Shown here: piece by piece, positions 4,573 to 5,338 of the stretch | How the letters are laid out: the number at the start of each line of letters is the position of its first letter | Numbering within the stretch: position 1 is the first letter of the stretch | Assembly: GCA_021635425.1 (NCBI GenBank) | Contig: JAJWOJ010000163.1 | Location: forward strand, 1 to 5,338 | DNA: 5,338 nt | DNA from: Clostridiales bacterium | GTDB lineage: Bacteria > Bacillota > Clostridia > Christensenellales > Borkfalkiaceae | Direction: 5' to 3' | Position numbers and translations under genes: made by a program | The notes under the pieces: generated by a model | What the model was told of the DNA's origin: nothing | Database searches by the model: none | Seen by the model: the letters and a program-made list of their open reading frames with translations, nothing else

Positions 4573-5304
4573 TCACGCCTCCTGTGTTTTGCGGGTTAAA
4601 ACGTTGCACGTCGGGGAGGCTGTTAAAATTTCGGGCAGAATTTCTTCGCCCTTGCCGTCTTTGGCAACCTGTCCGTCCGAAATTACGATAATTCTTTCCG
4701 CAAACGACAAAATTCTTTCCTGATGGGAAATGATAAGAAGCGAGCCGTCCGTTTTTTCCGCAAGGTTTTCGAAAACTTTGATAAGGCTGTTGAAGCTCCA
4801 GAGGTCGATTCCCGCTTCGGGTTCGTCGAAAATAGTGAATTTACTGCCCCTTGCAAGGGTCACCGCTATTTCTATACGTTTAAGTTCGCCGCCCGAAAGG
4901 CTTGAATTTATCTCTCTGTCAATGTATTCTCTCGCGCAAAGCCCCACCTCGGAGAGGTAGTTGCAAATTTCGGCAACCGATAACTCTCTGCCGCTTGCGA
5001 CGTCGATAAGGTCGGTTACCGTAATTCCTTTGAATTTAACGGGCTGTTGGAATGCAAAAGCTATTCCCGCCTTAGCGCGTTCGGTTACGGAAAGATTCGT
5101 TATGTCTTTGCCGTCAAATAAAATTTTGCCGCTCGTGGGCTTGATTATGCCCATGATGAGCTTTGCAAGCGTTGATTTTCCGCCGCCGTTAGGACCTGTA
5201 AACGCGATGAATTTTTCGTCGAGTTTAAGGCTTACGTCCTTGATAATGTCTTTTTTTATTCCGTCGTTTTCCGCGGAATAACAAACGTTTATAAGTTCGA
5301 GCAT
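4573..5304 (-). CDS. sufC: SufC-family ABC ATPase of Fe-S cluster assembly, 243 aa
   Basis: A soluble ABC-type ATPase that drives shape changes of the SufB/SufD scaffold during cluster formation; it is not a transporter. Motifs in order: Walker A GPNGGGKST (37-45), Q-loop FAFQQP (83-88), signature LSGGE (136-140), Walker B FTIFDEPEAGID (156-167) with catalytic Glu161, and H-loop SHQ (193-195). The phrase DEPEAGIDLWSF, with Asp after Gly-Ile, and the FQ-P-x-F Q-loop context are typical of SufC rather than of importers. The length matches the family (about 245-250 aa). ATG at 5302-5304 follows AAGGAAA. The gene comes first, with the SufB-like scaffold 4 bp downstream: the sufC-sufB order of the minimal system. 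A partial -10 element (5330-5335) suggests its promoter lies at the window edge. No desulfurase or SufU follows; any regulator upstream is beyond the window. Confidence 0.93.
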   Translation of the reverse strand: MLELINVCYSAENDGIKKDIIKDVSLKLDEKFIAFTGPNGGGKSTLAKLIMGIIKPTSGKILFDGKDITNLSVTERAKAGIAFAFQQPVKFKGITVTDLIDVASGRELSVAEICNYLSEVGLCAREYIDREINSSLSGGELKRIEIAVTLARGSKFTIFDEPEAGIDLWSFNSLIKVFENLAEKTDGSLLIISHQERILSFAERIIVISDGQVAKDGKGEEILPEILTASPTCNVLTRKTQEA

Positions 5305-5329
5305 TTGTTTTCCTTAAGTCGGGCATAAC

Positions 5330-5335
5330 AATATA
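5330..5335 (-). promoter_or_regulatory. Possible -10 element of the suf operon
   Basis: The minus strand shows TATATT 25 bases before the sufC ATG, which would leave a leader of roughly 18-20 nt containing AAGGAAA. The matching -35 would fall outside the window, so this rests on one hexamer in AT-rich sequence. Confidence 0.3.
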
Positions 5336-5338
5336 TAG

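Overview
The window suggests a Gram-positive anaerobe of the class Clostridia. The reasons are strong AAAGGAG ribosome binding sites, sigma-A type promoters (one a perfect TTGACA-N17-TATAAT), frequent TTCG/GCG codons beside AT-rich spacers, a lipoprotein with a Firmicutes-like signal, and a two-gene SUF iron-sulfur system of the kind found in anaerobes. An uncultured gut lineage such as Christensenellales/Borkfalkiaceae would fit, but this is an impression from gene style and not a database result.

Layout from left to right: (1) 25-690, plus strand, a small predicted lipoprotein, closed by an intrinsic terminator at 712-740. (2) 819-2123, minus strand, a long ORF joining an N-terminal membrane anchor to four DUF1508 (YegP-like) half-repeats. 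A second, very strong start site lies in frame at 1694, so two protein forms, or an upstream gene that has lost its stop, are plausible. (3) 2124-2374, a compact divergent control region with a consensus promoter on the minus strand, a weaker extended -10 promoter on the plus strand, and tandem 11-bp repeats between them. (4) 2375-2998, plus strand, a stand-alone DEDDh (DnaQ-like) exonuclease. (5) 3042-3094, a shared bidirectional terminator. (6) 3108-5304, minus strand, read from right to left: sufC ATPase, a short SufB/SufD-type scaffold 4 bp downstream, then a six-helix DUF308 membrane protein after a 39-bp gap.

The sufC-sufB pair is the clearest functional unit. Within the visible sequence no cysteine desulfurase, SufU/SufE or second scaffold follows it, matching the minimal SUF (SMS, SmsC-SmsB) arrangement. 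The DUF308 gene may be cotranscribed, but its role is unknown. The lipoprotein, the DUF1508 protein and the exonuclease are separate transcription units with no visible functional link to the Suf genes. No mobile element, CRISPR array, tRNA or rRNA is visible. There is no convincing new multi-gene system here. The points most worth a second look are the in-frame internal start in the DUF1508 gene, the repeats in the divergent promoter region, and a backward-facing terminator in the suf/DUF308 gap.
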